From Mycobacterium sp. GA-1199 (GTDB lineage: Bacteria > Actinomycetota > Actinomycetes > Mycobacteriales > Mycobacteriaceae): 64,000 bases of DNA. The stretch spans positions 186,001 to 250,000 of the forward strand of contig NZ_LQIX01000034.1 of the NCBI RefSeq assembly GCF_001500045.1, in the 5' to 3' direction. A program made the translations under genes and the position numbers. The notes under the pieces were generated by a model. The model saw nothing but the letters and a program-made list of their open reading frames with translations, was not told where the DNA came from and searched no databases. Shown here piece after piece: positions 15,457 to 24,807 of the stretch (position 1 is its first letter; each line of letters begins with the position of its first letter).

Positions 15457-17084
15457 AGGCGATCTCGATCACTCGAGACCGACCGCAGCGTGTCCGACGC
15501 GTGCGCCCCTGCGCGCCGTCCGCTGAAGATGCAGTCCGCGATGGACAACCCGCTGACATAGCTGTTGGAGCAGATACCGACCGCATTGCGACCCGCGGCG
15601 TAGAGGCCCGCCACGGTTCCACCGTCACGATGGGCGACTTCGCCGGTGTGTTCATCGACGATGAGGCCGCCGAGTGTCAGCCCGGGGATCGGGTAGAACA
15701 TCGACGAGTCCGCAGAGATGTTGATCGAGTAGAACGGCGGGGTTGTCAGCGGGGGGCACAGATCCGGCTCCTTGTGCGCGGGGTCGCCCGCACCGCCGGC
15801 AATGCCGCGGTTGTACTCCTCGACGGTGCGGCGCAGACCCGTCGGATCGATCCCGTTCTTTCGTGCGATGTCCTCGACCGTCGACGCCTTGCGGTGTCCG
15901 ACCGTCAACAGGTACATCAATTGCAGGCGCTGGAAGAGCTGTGTCTGCGTGCGAATCTGGGCCTTTACTTTTCTCCAGGTCGGGGCGTCGTAGATGGCCC
16001 AGCCCGCGCCGCTGAACTCGCGCATCATCACATTGCCGTGCGTTGCGCCGTAAAGGTCTTCGTTGGCGATGCGTCGGCCGTCCCGGCCCACGGTGAGGCC
16101 TTCGAGAAATGCGCTCGGTGGCGACAGAAAACGCCAGGCCGTGATGTTGCCCATCTTGTCGGTCATGCCTCCGGCTTCGACTCCCAGGGCGATACCCGAG
16201 CCGTCGTCGCCGGGGGTGCCGAGCGGCGAGATCTTCATGAACTCCGGAGCGTGTTCGGCCATCCACTCACGGTTGTGGACGAAACCGCCGGCGGCCAGTA
16301 TCACTGCTCGTGCGGACGCCTCGCCGTCCACGGCGGCCTCGGACCACAGCGTCTCGGCGCGCGCGACCGCGCCCTTGACCAGGCCGGGCAGCCAGGTGCC
16401 TGCCTTTCCGGTGAGCTTGGTCAGAACGCGGTGCTTGCGCGCATCGGGATGGTTCGTCGGCATCGCGCGATACCGGACCCCGCGGATCCGCCCGTGGTCA
16501 TCGGCTATGAGTTGGTGCACTCGGCACAACGGAATGAATTCGACGCCTTTGGCTTTCGCCGAACGGCGCAGGTTCTCGAACAGCACCTTGCCCGAGCTCA
16601 TACCCGGAGCCACCACGCGGTGCCCGCGCGGCACGGGCCGCGCGTGCCGCGCGTAGGGATGGGCCTTCTCGTTGCCGGAGTAGTAGAGGTAGAAATCGTC
16701 GGTCGGATACGACGTCTTGTATGAGGACACGGGACCGCCGCGGAACCCGACCCCTTGTCTCTTGAGCCACTCGATCAGATCCGGGCTCTGTTCGCAGAAC
16801 CTCCGAAGGGTTTCACTGCTGACCGCGTCGCCGACCTCCTGTTCGAGATACGCCCGCATATCCGCGACGCTGTCGTCGTATCCGCCGGCCCGCTGTTCGG
16901 CCGTACCCGCGCCCGCGTAGACGATCCCGCCCGACAAGGCAGTCGCGCCGCCGCCATACCCCCGATCCAGCACCAGGACGCGAGCTCCGCGATCGGCAGC
17001 CTCGATCGCGGCGGCGGCGCCGGCAGCACCGAACCCGACAACGATGACGTCGTACTCGGTTTCAGCTGCCACGTTCAACCTCAC
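15453..17084 (-). CDS. KstD-like FAD-dependent oxidoreductase (second copy)
   Basis: The 543-aa flavoprotein of the fumarate reductase/KstD superfamily has an N-terminal FAD fold VIVVGFGAAGAAAAIEAADR and YGGGATALSGGIVYAG. It has a central substrate-cap domain and the C-terminal FAD segment VAGLYAAGRNAVGICSNSY, then GLSIADCIFSGRRAG. It lacks the KMV-GDLGT stretch of the kstD product at 10-11.7 kb, so it may act on another position or ring (delta4 or side-chain-modified steroid). It overlaps genes on both sides by 4 bp, so it belongs to a tight operon with two SDRs and an esterase. Confidence 0.87.
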   Translation of the reverse strand: MRLNVAAETEYDVIVVGFGAAGAAAAIEAADRGARVLVLDRGYGGGATALSGGIVYAGAGTAEQRAGGYDDSVADMRAYLEQEVGDAVSSETLRRFCEQSPDLIEWLKRQGVGFRGGPVSSYKTSYPTDDFYLYYSGNEKAHPYARHARPVPRGHRVVAPGMSSGKVLFENLRRSAKAKGVEFIPLCRVHQLIADDHGRIRGVRYRAMPTNHPDARKHRVLTKLTGKAGTWLPGLVKGAVARAETLWSEAAVDGEASARAVILAAGGFVHNREWMAEHAPEFMKISPLGTPGDDGSGIALGVEAGGMTDKMGNITAWRFLSPPSAFLEGLTVGRDGRRIANEDLYGATHGNVMMREFSGAGWAIYDAPTWRKVKAQIRTQTQLFQRLQLMYLLTVGHRKASTVEDIARKNGIDPTGLRRTVEEYNRGIAGGAGDPAHKEPDLCPPLTTPPFYSINISADSSMFYPIPGLTLGGLIVDEHTGEVAHRDGGTVAGLYAAGRNAVGICSNSYVSGLSIADCIFSGRRAGAHASDTLRSVSSDRDRL

Positions 17085-17872
17085 AGAACCGACTTGATCT
17101 GCTTGGCGACCAACCGGGTAGTGCGCTTCGCCGACAGCCGGGCCAAGATGTCGAGGGCCAATGCGTCCGTGCCGATCAGGACTCGGAAGCGGTCACGGGC
17201 GATTCCGTCGACGATCTTCTTGCCTGCGGCTTCGGCGGTGGCGGAACGAACCTTCTTGTCACCGGCGTCGAGCATCGCCACCCCGGAGTTCCCCGTCAGG
17301 TTGGTGTCGATGTTTCCCGGAAACACCGTCACCACATGGACATTGGTGTCGCACAGTTCGGCGTAGAGACCCTCGCTGAACTGCTTCACCGCTCCTTTAC
17401 TCGCGCTGTAGAGCGTTTGGCTGGCGAACGGCAACAGCGCGGAGAGACTCGACATGTTGGTGATGTTCGCCTCCGGCCGCGTCAGCAGGGACGGCAGGAA
17501 GGCGCGGCACATCCGCACTGTGGCATCGAAGTTGACGGCCATGATGCGGTCGGTCTCATCTGGGGAAAGCTCGGAGAAGGGGGCGAATCGGTGGATGACG
17601 CCGGCGATGTTGACCAGTCCGTCGATCTGTCCGTGCTCTTTCGCTACCGCCTCGGGTAGTGCGGCGACCGCCTCGTCGTCGGTGAGGTCGAGAACATGCG
17701 TGGACATCGGGATGCCGGTGATGCTCGCGAGTTCCGCCGTACCAGCCAGGCCGACCGAGTCACGGTCGACCGCAGCGATGCGTGCGCCGCGGCGGGCGAG
17801 TCCGAGCGCGACTTGCCTGCCCATACCGTTGCCGGCGCCGGTCACCACGAACACCTTGTCGGCGATCTGCAC
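17081..17872 (-). CDS. SDR-family oxidoreductase
   Basis: This 263-aa classical short-chain dehydrogenase has the cofactor motif VTGAGNGMGRQVALGLARRG at the N-terminus, D in AAVDRDS (NAD preference plausible), VNIAGV and the catalytic Tyr-Lys in LYSASKGAVKQF. The C-terminal ~30 residues are basic and hydrophobic (LARLSAKRTTRLVAKQIK), possibly for membrane contact. It overlaps the KstD-like gene by 4 bp. It probably oxidises or reduces a hydroxysteroid; the position is unknown. Confidence 0.88.
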   Translation of the reverse strand: MQIADKVFVVTGAGNGMGRQVALGLARRGARIAAVDRDSVGLAGTAELASITGIPMSTHVLDLTDDEAVAALPEAVAKEHGQIDGLVNIAGVIHRFAPFSELSPDETDRIMAVNFDATVRMCRAFLPSLLTRPEANITNMSSLSALLPFASQTLYSASKGAVKQFSEGLYAELCDTNVHVVTVFPGNIDTNLTGNSGVAMLDAGDKKVRSATAEAAGKKIVDGIARDRFRVLIGTDALALDILARLSAKRTTRLVAKQIKSVL

Positions 17873-17898
17873 GTCGACCTTCCTTCAATCGGATTCCG

Positions 17899-18750
17899 TC
17901 AATGCCGAGTGGGGTCGAACCGCCGCTTGGCGCGCAGGGCCGGCGCCCGGCGCGACGCCAGGACTTCGGCGCGCTCCGCCATGGCGTTGCCGACGTACTC
18001 GGGTTGGGTGAGCAGATAGAACTCGCCGGCCGCGGCCTGTTCGAAGACCACTCGCGCCGCTTCGACCGGATCCATTGCCTCGGCCTTGATGTCGAGCATC
18101 GCGGTCCGCTGCGCCTCGGCGGCCCCGACGTCGCCGTCGTCCACGCCGCCGGCGGACTCGAAGATGTTCGACTTGACCGCGCCGGGAAGCACCGCCTGCA
18201 CGTGGATCCGGTCGGCGTGGCCGGCCAATTCGACCTCCAGTCGCAGACATTCGGTCAGCGCCAGCACCGCGTGCTTGCTCATGATGTAGGGCGCCTGCAG
18301 CGGCACGGCGGCCACCCCGCCGATCGACGACAGGTTCCACACCCACGACGGAGTGTCCGCGGCGATCATGCGCGGGAGAAATGCGCGGATTCCGTGGAAC
18401 ACGCCGTTGATGTTGATGTCCACCAGCCGGTCCCAATTGGCGACGGGGGTGTCCCACAGGTATCCGAACTGCTCGACACCGGCGTTGTTGACCAGCAGCC
18501 GGACCGGGCCGACCTCTGAGTACACCTGTGCGGCAAGGCCTTCGAGCGCCTCGGGGTCGCGCACATCGCACACCAGGTCCACCGAGCCCGTGAGCTCGTC
18601 GCGAAGTACTGCGATAGCCGAGGCGTCGATGTCGACCAGTACGACGGTCATGCCCAGCGCGGCGGCATGGCGTGCCAGTCCCGCGCCTATCCCGTTTCCG
18701 GCGCCGGTGATGACCGCGACACCACCGCCGAACGTCGCGCGTGCGTCCAC
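17899..18750 (-). CDS. SDR-family oxidoreductase
   Basis: The 283-aa SDR has the coenzyme motif VITGAGNGIGAGLARHAAAL, VDIDASAI, VNNAGVEQFGYLWD, a Ser in WNLSSIGGV and the catalytic APYIMSKHAVLALTE (Tyr-x-x-x-Lys). It lies 26 bp upstream of the next SDR and 3 bp after the SnoaL-like gene, within one unit under the palindrome at 19.29 kb. It is a probable hydroxysteroid or hydroxyacyl dehydrogenase; the substrate is not determined. Confidence 0.87.
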   Translation of the reverse strand: MDARATFGGGVAVITGAGNGIGAGLARHAAALGMTVVLVDIDASAIAVLRDELTGSVDLVCDVRDPEALEGLAAQVYSEVGPVRLLVNNAGVEQFGYLWDTPVANWDRLVDININGVFHGIRAFLPRMIAADTPSWVWNLSSIGGVAAVPLQAPYIMSKHAVLALTECLRLEVELAGHADRIHVQAVLPGAVKSNIFESAGGVDDGDVGAAEAQRTAMLDIKAEAMDPVEAARVVFEQAAAGEFYLLTQPEYVGNAMAERAEVLASRRAPALRAKRRFDPTRH

Positions 18751-18753
18751 GCC

Positions 18754-19242
18754 TTACGAGGCGGTCGAGGCGGTGGCGGTCTTGGCGGCGTGCTCGGCAA
18801 ACGGAATGGAGTCCTCGGCGTCGAGGATCACGGTCATCGATGTGAACACCAGGCCGTCGCCGGCGCGGCGGATGCCGACGTCGACCACTCCGCTGGAGAC
18901 GTCGAACGGGACGTTGTTCGTCACCTGGTTGACGTACAGGTAGAAGCGGGCGGTGGTGACGTCTCCGTCGACGCCGGTGCGGAAGATGTTGGTCGCATGG
19001 TGACGCAACGGGTAGGGATTCTCGTTGCGGTGCTGGGTCAGCCAGGCCAAGGTCTCGTCTTTGCCGTGCAACTCGGCGGCCAGCAGATCCTCGAAGGGGC
19101 AGTTGCCGGAATCGGATCGGCTCAGGTATTCCATCTCCTCGCCGAGCCGGGCCCCGAGTTCGGCGAAGTGACCCTGGTCGTAGTGGTACCAGAAGGCGGC
19201 GATGAACTCCTGGACCTCGGACAGCGTGATCTCGTTGCTCAT
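18754..19242 (-). CDS. NTF2-like (SnoaL-type) protein
   Basis: The 162-aa protein has the cone-shaped NTF2 fold pattern: N-terminal helices (EITLSEVQEFIAAFWYHYDQ), a helix entering LRHHATNIFRTGVDGDVTTA, and C-terminal strands (FTSMTVILDA). Such proteins include ketosteroid isomerases, dehydratases and ring cyclases, as well as non-enzymatic binders. It is the first gene of a five-gene unit with two SDRs, a KstD-like enzyme and an esterase, and a palindrome lies 44-58 bp before it. An isomerase or hydratase role on a steroid is plausible but not shown. Confidence 0.82.
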   Translation of the reverse strand: MSNEITLSEVQEFIAAFWYHYDQGHFAELGARLGEEMEYLSRSDSGNCPFEDLLAAELHGKDETLAWLTQHRNENPYPLRHHATNIFRTGVDGDVTTARFYLYVNQVTNNVPFDVSSGVVDVGIRRAGDGLVFTSMTVILDAEDSIPFAEHAAKTATASTAS

Positions 19243-19285
19243 GGGTGCGAGTCAACCGTCGCCGACCGGGACGTGGCGCGGCGGT

Positions 19286-19300
19286 GCCCGGTCAGTGGAA
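19286..19300. promoter_or_regulatory. Cluster palindrome copy 4, upstream of the SnoaL-like gene
   Basis: GCCCGGTCAGTGGAA, embedded in TG...CA outer symmetry, sits in the 81-bp gap between the acyl-CoA dehydrogenase end (19324) and the gene starting at 19242. Confidence 0.6.
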
Positions 19301-19323
19301 CACCGCGCGGCCGGGCAGTCGGA

Positions 19324-20334
19324 TCAGTCGACGATCAGGCTCCACACGTCGGCTCCGGCGGCCAGCGTCGCGTCGGTGACCCGTTCGTCCCAGTAGCGCA
19401 CCGACCCGAATTCGGATCGCCATGCGAGCGCGGCGCGGGTGAACTCGTGCAACCGGTGCTCGAGGGTGGTGCCGATCGCGCCGTGAACCTGGTGGGCGTT
19501 GCGCACCACGACCGACGTGGCATGACCGACGCAGGAGCGTGCCGCCGCGACGCGGAAGGCGAGGTTGCCCGTCGACCAACCGTTCGTGACGGCCGTCGTC
19601 AGCGCACCCTCGGTGGCCGCCCGCGCCAGCGCCGCTTCGGCGGCGGAGTCGGCGATCAGGTGCTGGACGGCCTGGAAGCGGGACAGGGGCCGGCCGAACT
19701 GGATTCGCGACGCGGCGTGTTCGACCGACGACAGCACGATGCGGTCGAGCACCGCGCACACCTGGATCGCCCGCACCATCGCGGCTCTCAGCCGCAATTC
19801 GGCCACCCGATCGGAGGTCACCGGGACGCCGTCGAGCGCGGTGACGTCGGCCTCGATGGAGTCGCGGGGTTCACCGATCAGGTTGCTGCCGGCCGTGATC
19901 GAGAGTGCGGCGACGTCGACGTCGGCGACGCGATGGTCGTCGCCGTCGCGCCAGACGACGACCACCCGGTCACTGGCCGCGGCCCAGGGGACGCCGTCGG
20001 AGGTGCCGTCCTCGCCGAGCAGGCACACCGTGCGCACCGCGTCGTCGCCGCTCATCCCGTTCGCCTCGAGCAGCCAGCAGGCCAGTAGGTCGTGTTCGGC
20101 CAACGGTGTTCGCACCGCGTTGCGGGCGGCGGCCGCCAGCAGTTCGGCGGCCTCGAACCAGCCCGCCCCGCTGCCGCCCGACTCCTCGGCGCCGGTCAGG
20201 CGAACCAGGCCCAGGTCGTCGAGGCGCCGCCACAACTCGGTATCCCGTTCGACGGCCTTCGCAGGCGGGTGGGCGTCGCGGTACTCGGCGAAGACCGCGT
20301 CCATCATCTCGACGAGCGCTGGATCGACGGTCAT
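19324..20334 (-). CDS. Acyl-CoA dehydrogenase, short subunit
   Basis: The 336-aa FadE-type protein is shorter than standard (~380-400). It keeps the C-terminal helical ACAD domain (IQFGRPLSRFQAVQHLIADS, NAHQVHGAIGTTLEHRLHEF) with a reduced N-terminal and beta part. Short subunits in mycobacterial steroid clusters pair with a full-length partner as alpha2beta2 heterotetramers. The ATG at 20334 overlaps the stop of the partner gene (ATGA), supporting co-assembly. It is the last gene of the beta-oxidation operon starting at 26385. Substrate: a steroid-derived acyl-CoA, by inference. Confidence 0.87.
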   Translation of the reverse strand: MTVDPALVEMMDAVFAEYRDAHPPAKAVERDTELWRRLDDLGLVRLTGAEESGGSGAGWFEAAELLAAAARNAVRTPLAEHDLLACWLLEANGMSGDDAVRTVCLLGEDGTSDGVPWAAASDRVVVVWRDGDDHRVADVDVAALSITAGSNLIGEPRDSIEADVTALDGVPVTSDRVAELRLRAAMVRAIQVCAVLDRIVLSSVEHAASRIQFGRPLSRFQAVQHLIADSAAEAALARAATEGALTTAVTNGWSTGNLAFRVAAARSCVGHATSVVVRNAHQVHGAIGTTLEHRLHEFTRAALAWRSEFGSVRYWDERVTDATLAAGADVWSLIVD

Positions 20335-21491
20335 CGCAGCCCCAACCCTCGTGCGATCACGCCGCGCAACACCTCGTTGGTGCCGCCGCGCAGCGTGAAG
20401 CCGGGACGCTGATCCACGGCTCTCGAAACCAGTTCGGCGAGTTCGGGATTCGTGGTCCCGTCGGTCAGCGTGTCGGCGAAGTCCGCGATGTCTCCCTCGG
20501 TGGTGGTGCCGAGCACCTTGACCACCGCCGCGGGAACATCGGCGGGCTCGCGCCGCTCCAGTGCGCCCGCGACTGCGGTCGACATCTGGTGCAATCCGGC
20601 GGTTCGGGCGATAAGGCGGCCGAGTCCGGCGTCCCGCGAAAGCCTCTGTGCGGCCATCTTTTCGCCGCACATCCGCAACAGCACGAAGGTGGACAGGAAC
20701 CGTTCGGGTCCGCTGCGCTCGAAAGCCAGTTCCGACGTGACCTGGCGCCAGCCCGCACCGATCTCACCGAACACCATGTCGTCGGGGACGAAGGCGCCGT
20801 CGAGGATCACCTCGTTGAAGTGGTGTGCGCCGTTCATCGAGACGACGGGCCGGATGTGCACGCCCGATCCGCGCAGGTCGACGATGAACTGACTCAATCC
20901 GGCGTGGCGGTTGTCCGGATCGACGGGCGCAGTGCGGGCCAACGCGATGAACGCATGCGCGTAGTGCGCGCCCGAGGTCCACACCTTCGTCCCGGACAGC
21001 GACCAGCCGCCGTCGACCTGTACCGCTTTGGTACGCACGCTCGCGAGATCGGAGCCGGAATCGGGTTCGCTCATGCCGATGCCGAAGAAGCACTCGCCGC
21101 GCACGATTCGGGGAAGGAACTCCCTCTTCTGCAGTTCCGTGCCGTACTTGAGCAACGACGGCACGATCTGCCGGTCGGCGATCCAGTGCGCCGCGACCGG
21201 TGCGCCCGCGGCGAGCAGCTCCTCGGTCACCGCGAACCGTTCGACGAAGGAGCGTCCGTGTCCGCCGTACTCGACCGGCACGGTCATTCCGAGATAGCCC
21301 TGGGCGGCAAGCGCTTTGGTGAAGTCCTCGTCCCATCCCGTCAGCCACGCGTCGACCGACGGCGTGAAGGCGCCCGCGGCACGTTGCTCGGCAATGAACG
21401 CGCGAACCTCTGCCCGCAGGGCCGCGGTCGCAGCGGCGTCGACGGCAGCCGGGGGCACCAGGCGGGGGAGCGTCACGGGGCGGTCCGCCAT
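20331..21491 (-). CDS. Acyl-CoA dehydrogenase, long subunit
   Basis: The 386-aa ACAD has the FAD/substrate motif IGMSEPDSGSDLASVRTKA, the strand motif WSLSGTKVWTSGAHYAHAF, and a C-terminal RGGTNEVLRGVIARGLGLR. The YEGT catalytic-Glu position of medium-chain enzymes is Gly here, so the base must be elsewhere or the partner must supply it. It overlaps the short subunit by 4 bp and the enoyl-CoA hydratase end by 19 bp. Together the pair should desaturate a CoA ester of a side chain or degraded ring. Confidence 0.9.
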   Translation of the reverse strand: MADRPVTLPRLVPPAAVDAAATAALRAEVRAFIAEQRAAGAFTPSVDAWLTGWDEDFTKALAAQGYLGMTVPVEYGGHGRSFVERFAVTEELLAAGAPVAAHWIADRQIVPSLLKYGTELQKREFLPRIVRGECFFGIGMSEPDSGSDLASVRTKAVQVDGGWSLSGTKVWTSGAHYAHAFIALARTAPVDPDNRHAGLSQFIVDLRGSGVHIRPVVSMNGAHHFNEVILDGAFVPDDMVFGEIGAGWRQVTSELAFERSGPERFLSTFVLLRMCGEKMAAQRLSRDAGLGRLIARTAGLHQMSTAVAGALERREPADVPAAVVKVLGTTTEGDIADFADTLTDGTTNPELAELVSRAVDQRPGFTLRGGTNEVLRGVIARGLGLR

Positions 21492-22252
21492 CGGCTGATG
21501 CGCTGTTCATGCTCCCGGTCGCGGTGGGCCAGCGGCTGCATGGCCGCGGCCATGGCCAGCGTGGAGTCCAGCGAGCCGGCCCGCGATTCCTGCAGCAGAC
21601 GTTTGGCCATCCGCAGCGCGTGAGCGGGGTTCTTGGTGATCCGCTCGGCCAACGCGAGCGCCTCCGTGAGCAGGTCGTCGTGCGGCACGACGCGGCTGAC
21701 CATGCCCCACTCCAGGGCAGTGGCCGCATCGACGCGGTCGCCGGTGAACGTCATCTCGGCGGCGCGCTCGTAGCCGATCGCCCTCGGCAGGAACCAGGTG
21801 CCGCCGTCGCCCGGGATGATGCCGATCTGTACGAAGCTCTCGGCGAACGACGCCCGTTCGGAAGCCACGCGGATGTCGCACATCATGGCGAGGTCGCAGC
21901 CCGCTCCCACGGCGGGTCCGTTGACCGCGGCGATCAGCGGGACCTCCAGGCGCCCGAGTGCGCGCGGGATGCGCTGGATCCCGTCGACGTAGGCGCGCCG
22001 CTGGTCGAGGGCGTCGAGGCCGAACATCCCGGTGCGGTCGGCCATCTCCTTGACGTTGCCGCCCGCGGAGAAGATCTTGCCCGCGCCGGTCAGGATCACC
22101 GCGCGCACGTCGAGGTCGGCGTTGGCGGCGTCGACCGCGGCCTCGAACGCCGAGATGAAGCCCTTGTCGGTGATCGCGTTGCCGACCTCGGGCAGGTCGA
22201 TGGTCCACGTCTGTGTCGCACCGTGAGCGGCGATGTTCAGCGGTGTGCTCAT
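21473..22252 (-). CDS. Enoyl-CoA hydratase/isomerase family protein
   Basis: The 259-aa crotonase-fold protein has the oxyanion-hole motif GKIFSAGGNVKEMADR (~58-73), AAVNGPAVGAGCDLAMMCDI (~105-124) and the active-site loop SFVQIGIIPGDGGTWFLPR with an acidic residue in the usual second-Glu area. It would hydrate the enoyl-CoA made by the adjacent acyl-CoA dehydrogenase pair. The ATG overlaps the stop of the aldehyde dehydrogenase gene by 4 bp. Length is normal. The exact substrate is unknown. Confidence 0.9.
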   Translation of the reverse strand: MSTPLNIAAHGATQTWTIDLPEVGNAITDKGFISAFEAAVDAANADLDVRAVILTGAGKIFSAGGNVKEMADRTGMFGLDALDQRRAYVDGIQRIPRALGRLEVPLIAAVNGPAVGAGCDLAMMCDIRVASERASFAESFVQIGIIPGDGGTWFLPRAIGYERAAEMTFTGDRVDAATALEWGMVSRVVPHDDLLTEALALAERITKNPAHALRMAKRLLQESRAGSLDSTLAMAAAMQPLAHRDREHEQRISRWRTAP

Positions 22253-23667
22253 GACGGCAACTGTAGGGACTTGGTCTGCAGGAATTCCTCGAACCCCGCG
22301 CGGCCGAGCTCGCGACCGACACCGGACTTCTTGTACCCGCCGAACGGCGCGACCGGGTTGTACATGCCGCCGTTGACGTCGAGCTGTCCGGTCTGCACGC
22401 GACGCGCGAAGGAAATGGCCGTGTCGAGGTCGGGACCCCACACCGCGCCCGCGAGCCCGTAGGGCGTGCCATTGGCGATGCGTAGGGCGTCGTCGGTGTC
22501 CCGGAACGGAATCACCGCGAGCACCGGCCCGAACACCTCCTCCTGGCCCAGCTCGGAGTCGGGGTCGACGTCGGCGAACACGGTCGGGGCGACGTAGTAG
22601 CCGGTGTCGCGGACCGATTCGGATCCGCCGGTGAGCAGGCGGGCGCCGTCGCGGCGTGCGCGGTCGATGAACCCGCGCACGGATTCGAACTGCGCGGCCG
22701 AGGCCAGGGGGCCGATCCGGGTACCGGGATCGGACGGGTCGCCGACCGTGTACTTGGCGGCGGCCGCCTCGATCAGTTCGAGGGCCTCGTCGTAGCGCGA
22801 GTGCGGCACCAGCATCCGGGTCCACGCCATGCAGGTCTGCCCGCCGTTGAGGAATGCGTTGCCCACGCCGACCTTCACCGCGGTGGTCAGGTCGCCGCCG
22901 TCGAGGATGACGTTGGCGGACTTGCCGCCGAGTTCGAGGGCGACCTTCTTCACCGATCCGGCGGCGAGCTCGGCGACCCGGCGGCCCACGGCGGTCGATC
23001 CGGTGAACGACACCACGTCGACGTCGGGATGCGACGCGATGCGCTCGCCCACCACGGATCCGCGTCCTGACACCAGGTTCACCACACCGTCGGGAAGTCC
23101 GGCCTCCTCGACCGCTTCGATGAACGCGAACACCGACAGCGGCGCCTCGTTGCTCGGCTTGAGGACGACGGTGCAGCCCGCGGCGATCGCGGGCACCACC
23201 TTGGCCACCACCTGATAGAGCGGGTAGTTCCACGGGGTGATGGCGCCGACGACGCCGTACGGCTCGCGCAGCACCAACGAGTTGCCCACGCGCTCTTCGA
23301 ATTCGAAGGACTCGAGGACGTCGGCGAAACCGCGCGCCACCGCCAGTGGCACCTTGGTCTGAACCCCCTGCGCCACACGCAGCGGCGCGCCCATCTCCCG
23401 GCTGACGGTCTCGGCGATGTCGGGCAGCCGCTTCTCCATCGCGGCGATCACCCGGGCCAGCCGGTCACTGCGCTCGGCGCGGGTGATCAACGGATCGAAG
23501 GCTCGGCGGGCGGCGGCCACGGCCGCGTCCACGTCGGCGACCGTTCCGTTGGGCACACAGCCGATCACCTTCTCGGTGGCGGGGTCGACGACGTCGATCA
23601 CGTCGGCCGCCGACGGTGTCATCCACTGCCCGTCGATGAACAGCGTCTTGCGGGTGTAGTCGTGCAT
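22249..23667 (-). CDS. NAD(P)-dependent aldehyde dehydrogenase
   Basis: The 472-aa ALDH oxidises an aldehyde to the acid. It shows the Rossmann helix ITPWNYPLYQVVAKVVPAIA, VSFTGSTAVGRRVAE, the general base in KVALELGGKSANVI, the catalytic Cys in FLNGGQTCMAWTRM, and EEVFGPVLAVIPF. An AAGGAGA ribosome site precedes the ATG at 23667. In this operon it sits between an alcohol dehydrogenase and the beta-oxidation genes, suggesting alcohol to aldehyde to acid to CoA ester processing of a side chain. Confidence 0.92.
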   Translation of the reverse strand: MHDYTRKTLFIDGQWMTPSAADVIDVVDPATEKVIGCVPNGTVADVDAAVAAARRAFDPLITRAERSDRLARVIAAMEKRLPDIAETVSREMGAPLRVAQGVQTKVPLAVARGFADVLESFEFEERVGNSLVLREPYGVVGAITPWNYPLYQVVAKVVPAIAAGCTVVLKPSNEAPLSVFAFIEAVEEAGLPDGVVNLVSGRGSVVGERIASHPDVDVVSFTGSTAVGRRVAELAAGSVKKVALELGGKSANVILDGGDLTTAVKVGVGNAFLNGGQTCMAWTRMLVPHSRYDEALELIEAAAAKYTVGDPSDPGTRIGPLASAAQFESVRGFIDRARRDGARLLTGGSESVRDTGYYVAPTVFADVDPDSELGQEEVFGPVLAVIPFRDTDDALRIANGTPYGLAGAVWGPDLDTAISFARRVQTGQLDVNGGMYNPVAPFGGYKKSGVGRELGRAGFEEFLQTKSLQLPS

Positions 23668-23681
23668 GGGTCTCCTTGGGA

Positions 23682-24788
23682 TCAGGGAACGATGCTGGCG
23701 CGGACGTCGCGCTTGTGCTCGGCGGCGGCGAACGCCTCGTTGATGTCGTCGAGCGGATACTGCGCTGCAGCCAGCCGGTGCAGGGGGAGGGCATCCTGGT
23801 GCTGTTCGAGGAAGGTCAGCGCCCGCGACAGCACCGGCGGTTCGTACAGCGAGACCCCGACCATCGTCTTGTTGGCGAATACGAACCGTGACGGGTCGAA
23901 TTCGAAGGTCTTGCCGATGTTGATGTTTCCGATCTCGACGTAACGGCCGAACTGGCCCAGCATCTTGAGGCCCTCGTCGATGGCGGACGGGTGGCCGACG
24001 ACCTCGACCACGACGTCGGCGCCGTAACCGTCGGTCAGGTCGCGGATGATCTTCGCGCGGTCCTTCGCCGTGGCGGCGGCGTTGATGTCGATCACCGCGT
24101 CGGCGCCGAACGCGGTTGCCAGCTCGAGCCGTTCGGATACCCCGTCGATGGCGATGACCCGACCGGCGCCGCGGGCCTTGGCGACCGCGATCGCATACAG
24201 TCCCAGCGCGCCGGCGCCCTGCACGACGACGGTCTCGCCGAGTTGCTGGTCTACGCGCTCGAGGCCGTACATCACCTGGGACAGCGCACAGTTGGCGCCC
24301 GACGCGATGTCGTCGCTGACCCGGTCGGGCACGGTGTACACGACCGCCCCGGCGGGCAGCAGGAAGTAGTCGGCGTAACCGCCGACGAAGTAGGGAGGCG
24401 CGTCGGCGCGTCCGAGCATGGCCATCGCGAGTTTGAGGCACGCGTTGCGCCTGCCCGCCAGGCAATTTCGGCACCGGTGACAAGAAAAGAAGTAGGGGAA
24501 CACTACCCGGCTGCCCTTTACCAGGGGTGCGCCGTTGGAGTCCGCCGTGACGCCATCGCCGAGTTCCTCGACCGCGCCGACCATCTCGTGACCGAGCACC
24601 GTCGGAAGTTGGCCTCCGAGTCCGCGGGTGGCGAAGGTGCCGTGCCACGCGTGCAGGTCCGATCCGCAGATATTGGTCCTGGTGACCTTGATCAGGATCT
24701 CGCCGGGGCCGACCTCGGCCAGGTTCACGGTTTCTATTTCGAACGGTTTTCCGGGCGCGTCAAAGCGCGCGATACGTCCTGTGAACAA
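23682..24788 (-). CDS. Zinc-containing alcohol dehydrogenase (MDR family)
   Basis: The 368-aa MDR protein has the catalytic zinc Cys in TNICGSDLHAWHG, the GHEMVGAVEELGDG segment, the structural-zinc cysteine lobe CHRCRNCLAGRRNAC and the NAD fold VVQGAGALGLYAIAVAKARG. Length is typical. It lies 14 bp before the aldehyde dehydrogenase and 19 bp after fadD on the same strand, so it is in the same unit and probably forms the aldehyde for that enzyme. Substrate is inferred. Confidence 0.9.
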   Translation of the reverse strand: MFTGRIARFDAPGKPFEIETVNLAEVGPGEILIKVTRTNICGSDLHAWHGTFATRGLGGQLPTVLGHEMVGAVEELGDGVTADSNGAPLVKGSRVVFPYFFSCHRCRNCLAGRRNACLKLAMAMLGRADAPPYFVGGYADYFLLPAGAVVYTVPDRVSDDIASGANCALSQVMYGLERVDQQLGETVVVQGAGALGLYAIAVAKARGAGRVIAIDGVSERLELATAFGADAVIDINAAATAKDRAKIIRDLTDGYGADVVVEVVGHPSAIDEGLKMLGQFGRYVEIGNINIGKTFEFDPSRFVFANKTMVGVSLYEPPVLSRALTFLEQHQDALPLHRLAAAQYPLDDINEAFAAAEHKRDVRASIVP

Positions 24789-24807
24789 TCCTCAGTTCCC
24801 TTCTGGC

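Noticed and set aside
15501..16724. Plus-strand open frame opposite the second KstD-like gene
   Set aside because: Composition typical of an antisense shadow; the minus strand encodes a complete flavoprotein with FAD motifs.
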